Below are positions 5,533-6,382 of a stretch of DNA of 6,382 bases, one piece after another. The DNA is taken from NCBI GenBank assembly GCA_026415275.1, contig JAOAHK010000156.1, positions 1 to 6,382 on the forward strand, written 5' to 3'. Positions within the stretch are counted from its first letter, which is position 1; every line of letters begins with the position of its first letter. Position numbers and translations under genes: made by a program. This DNA comes from Anaerolineales bacterium. GTDB taxonomy: Bacteria > Chloroflexota > Anaerolineae > Anaerolineales > UBA4823. The notes under the pieces were generated by a model. That model worked only from the letters and a program-made list of their open reading frames with translations. It was not told the DNA's origin and ran no database searches.

Positions 5533-6382
5533 ATGATCAGAAAATTGACGATGCACTGGATTTTGATCTTTAGCCTTTTGCTCGGTTGGCTGCCAATGGG
5601 CACCCTTGCCCAAACGGAACCCCAGGACAAGAAGGGGTTTCAACTTGTGCGAGCTGATGAGATGGGAGTAACCGTCGAATATTATCTAGGAGAGTATACT
5701 TTCGAGAAAATTGAGCTGGATGGCGAGATCTATGACCGCATTCTCCTAAAAGATGCTTCAAATATCGGGGATCCTGGAAAACCGAACCTGCCGTTGGTTG
5801 CTACTTCGATCGGTGTACCTCTCAACGCAGAGTTCATCTTGCGGATTGAGGCGATTCAGACAAAGCCCATAAACGGTCAATATCGGATCGAACCCGCGCC
5901 AGTTTATGTTGTTGGAGATGAAGACCTAACTGCGGGGACGATTCGTTACCAACCTGATGAAGAGACCTATGATCGCATGAACCCGTATCCGGGCATGTTT
6001 GTCGAATTTGGGGAGCCAGCCAAACTGCGCAGTCAACGCATCTTACCGATACGCGTTTATCCATTTCAATATTCTCCCTCGACCGGGAAGCTTGAAGTGA
6101 TCACGATGGTACGTTTTGTGGTGGAATTTCAATATCCGGCTGGCGAACCACTTGTAGAATCTTCAGCAGCCTTGGCGGAACAAGACAATCCCTTTGAGCA
6201 GATCTATCAACAGAGCTTGCTCAATTATCAGGAAGCTAAGCGGTATCGAGCTTTCGAGACGCAAGGCGACTTGCCTATGCAACTGCTCAGCGAAGACAAC
6301 ACAGGTGAGCGGTATAAAATCACGATCACTGAAGATGGCATTTATAAACTCACTTATGAAGCTTTACAAGCAGCCGGGATGC
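5533..6382 (+). CDS. Secreted gingipain-type (C25) peptidase precursor, N-terminal part, cut by the window edge
   Basis: The frame from ATG 5533 is open for 283 codons to the right edge, so only the N-terminal region is visible. A classical signal peptide covers residues 1-26 (positive MIRK, hydrophobic core, 'GTLA' before Q27). Next comes a beta-rich propeptide-like region with 'GKPNLPLVATSIGVP' (82-96), the hallmark of the C25 propeptide and related surface proteins, then 'ILPIRVYPFQYSPSTGKLEV' around residues 170-189, also typical of this propeptide. The last visible stretch, 'YKITITEDGIYKLTYEALQ' (261-279), resembles the segment that precedes the C25 caspase-like catalytic domain. The catalytic His and Cys lie beyond the edge, so activity cannot be judged. 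In Bacteroidota such proteins often use type IX secretion, but no such system is visible here and the presumed Chloroflexota host is not known for it. It has its own promoter and ribosome binding site. It could also be a catalytically dead relative that shares only the propeptide fold. Confidence 0.78.
   Translation, partial: MIRKLTMHWILIFSLLLGWLPMGTLAQTEPQDKKGFQLVRADEMGVTVEYYLGEYTFEKIELDGEIYDRILLKDASNIGDPGKPNLPLVATSIGVPLNAEFILRIEAIQTKPINGQYRIEPAPVYVVGDEDLTAGTIRYQPDEETYDRMNPYPGMFVEFGEPAKLRSQRILPIRVYPFQYSPSTGKLEVITMVRFVVEFQYPAGEPLVESSAALAEQDNPFEQIYQQSLLNYQEAKRYRAFETQGDLPMQLLSEDNTGERYKITITEDGIYKLTYEALQAAGM

Noticed and set aside
5570..6064. Minus-strand open frames inside the C25 gene
   Set aside because: They oppose the signal peptide and propeptide, which are clearly coding on the plus strand.
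1..6382. CRISPR array, tRNA, rRNA, transposon ends or toxin-antitoxin pair
   Set aside because: Reading by eye, I saw no regularly spaced repeats, cloverleaf, terminal inverted repeats or small paired genes. Nearly all of the window is taken by five coding regions.

Overview
The window looks like chromosomal DNA from a bacterium of the phylum Chloroflexota, most likely class Anaerolineae. This rests on recalled family resemblance, not a search. The clues are a large secreted multidomain M23 peptidase ending in an aromatic/Leu-Pro-hydrophobic-Arg-like tail, a membrane protein with the 'WQTATEIDTVGFNLYR' FN3-like signature, a gingipain-type C25 peptidase propeptide, and a DPM1-like glycosyltransferase with C-terminal membrane helices. 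No rRNA, tRNA, CRISPR array, insertion sequence or phage gene is visible.

Layout: two genes lie on the minus strand and three on the plus strand, diverging from a 43-bp intergenic region at 4029-4071. On the minus strand a 1061-residue secreted M23-type peptidase (843-4028) is followed after 16 bp by a family 2 glycosyltransferase (826-1) that runs off the left edge. On the plus strand a small two-helix membrane protein (4072-4539) overlaps by ATGA with an HPr-kinase-like P-loop protein (4536-5327). After a 205-bp gap with a good sigma-70-like promoter comes a C25-type (gingipain-like) secreted protein (5533-6382) that runs off the right edge. Both edge genes are open reading frames with no stop inside the window. 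I translated them by hand.

How they may work together: four of the five products are exported or membrane-associated, so this reads as a cell-surface locus. The M23 protein would act on peptidoglycan or peptides outside the cell and carries many adhesion or carbohydrate-binding-like domains. The glycosyltransferase probably transfers a sugar to a lipid or envelope acceptor. The least understood part is the translationally coupled pair of a membrane-anchored FN3-like protein and an HprK-like kinase. Its substrate is unknown, and it is the best candidate here for an undescribed system.

Expression: three genes (the glycosyltransferase, the M23 protein and the FN3-like protein) have no Shine-Dalgarno sequence but have a TATAAT-like hexamer a few bases before the ATG, suggesting leaderless transcripts. 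The kinase-like gene and the C25 gene have recognisable ribosome binding sites.
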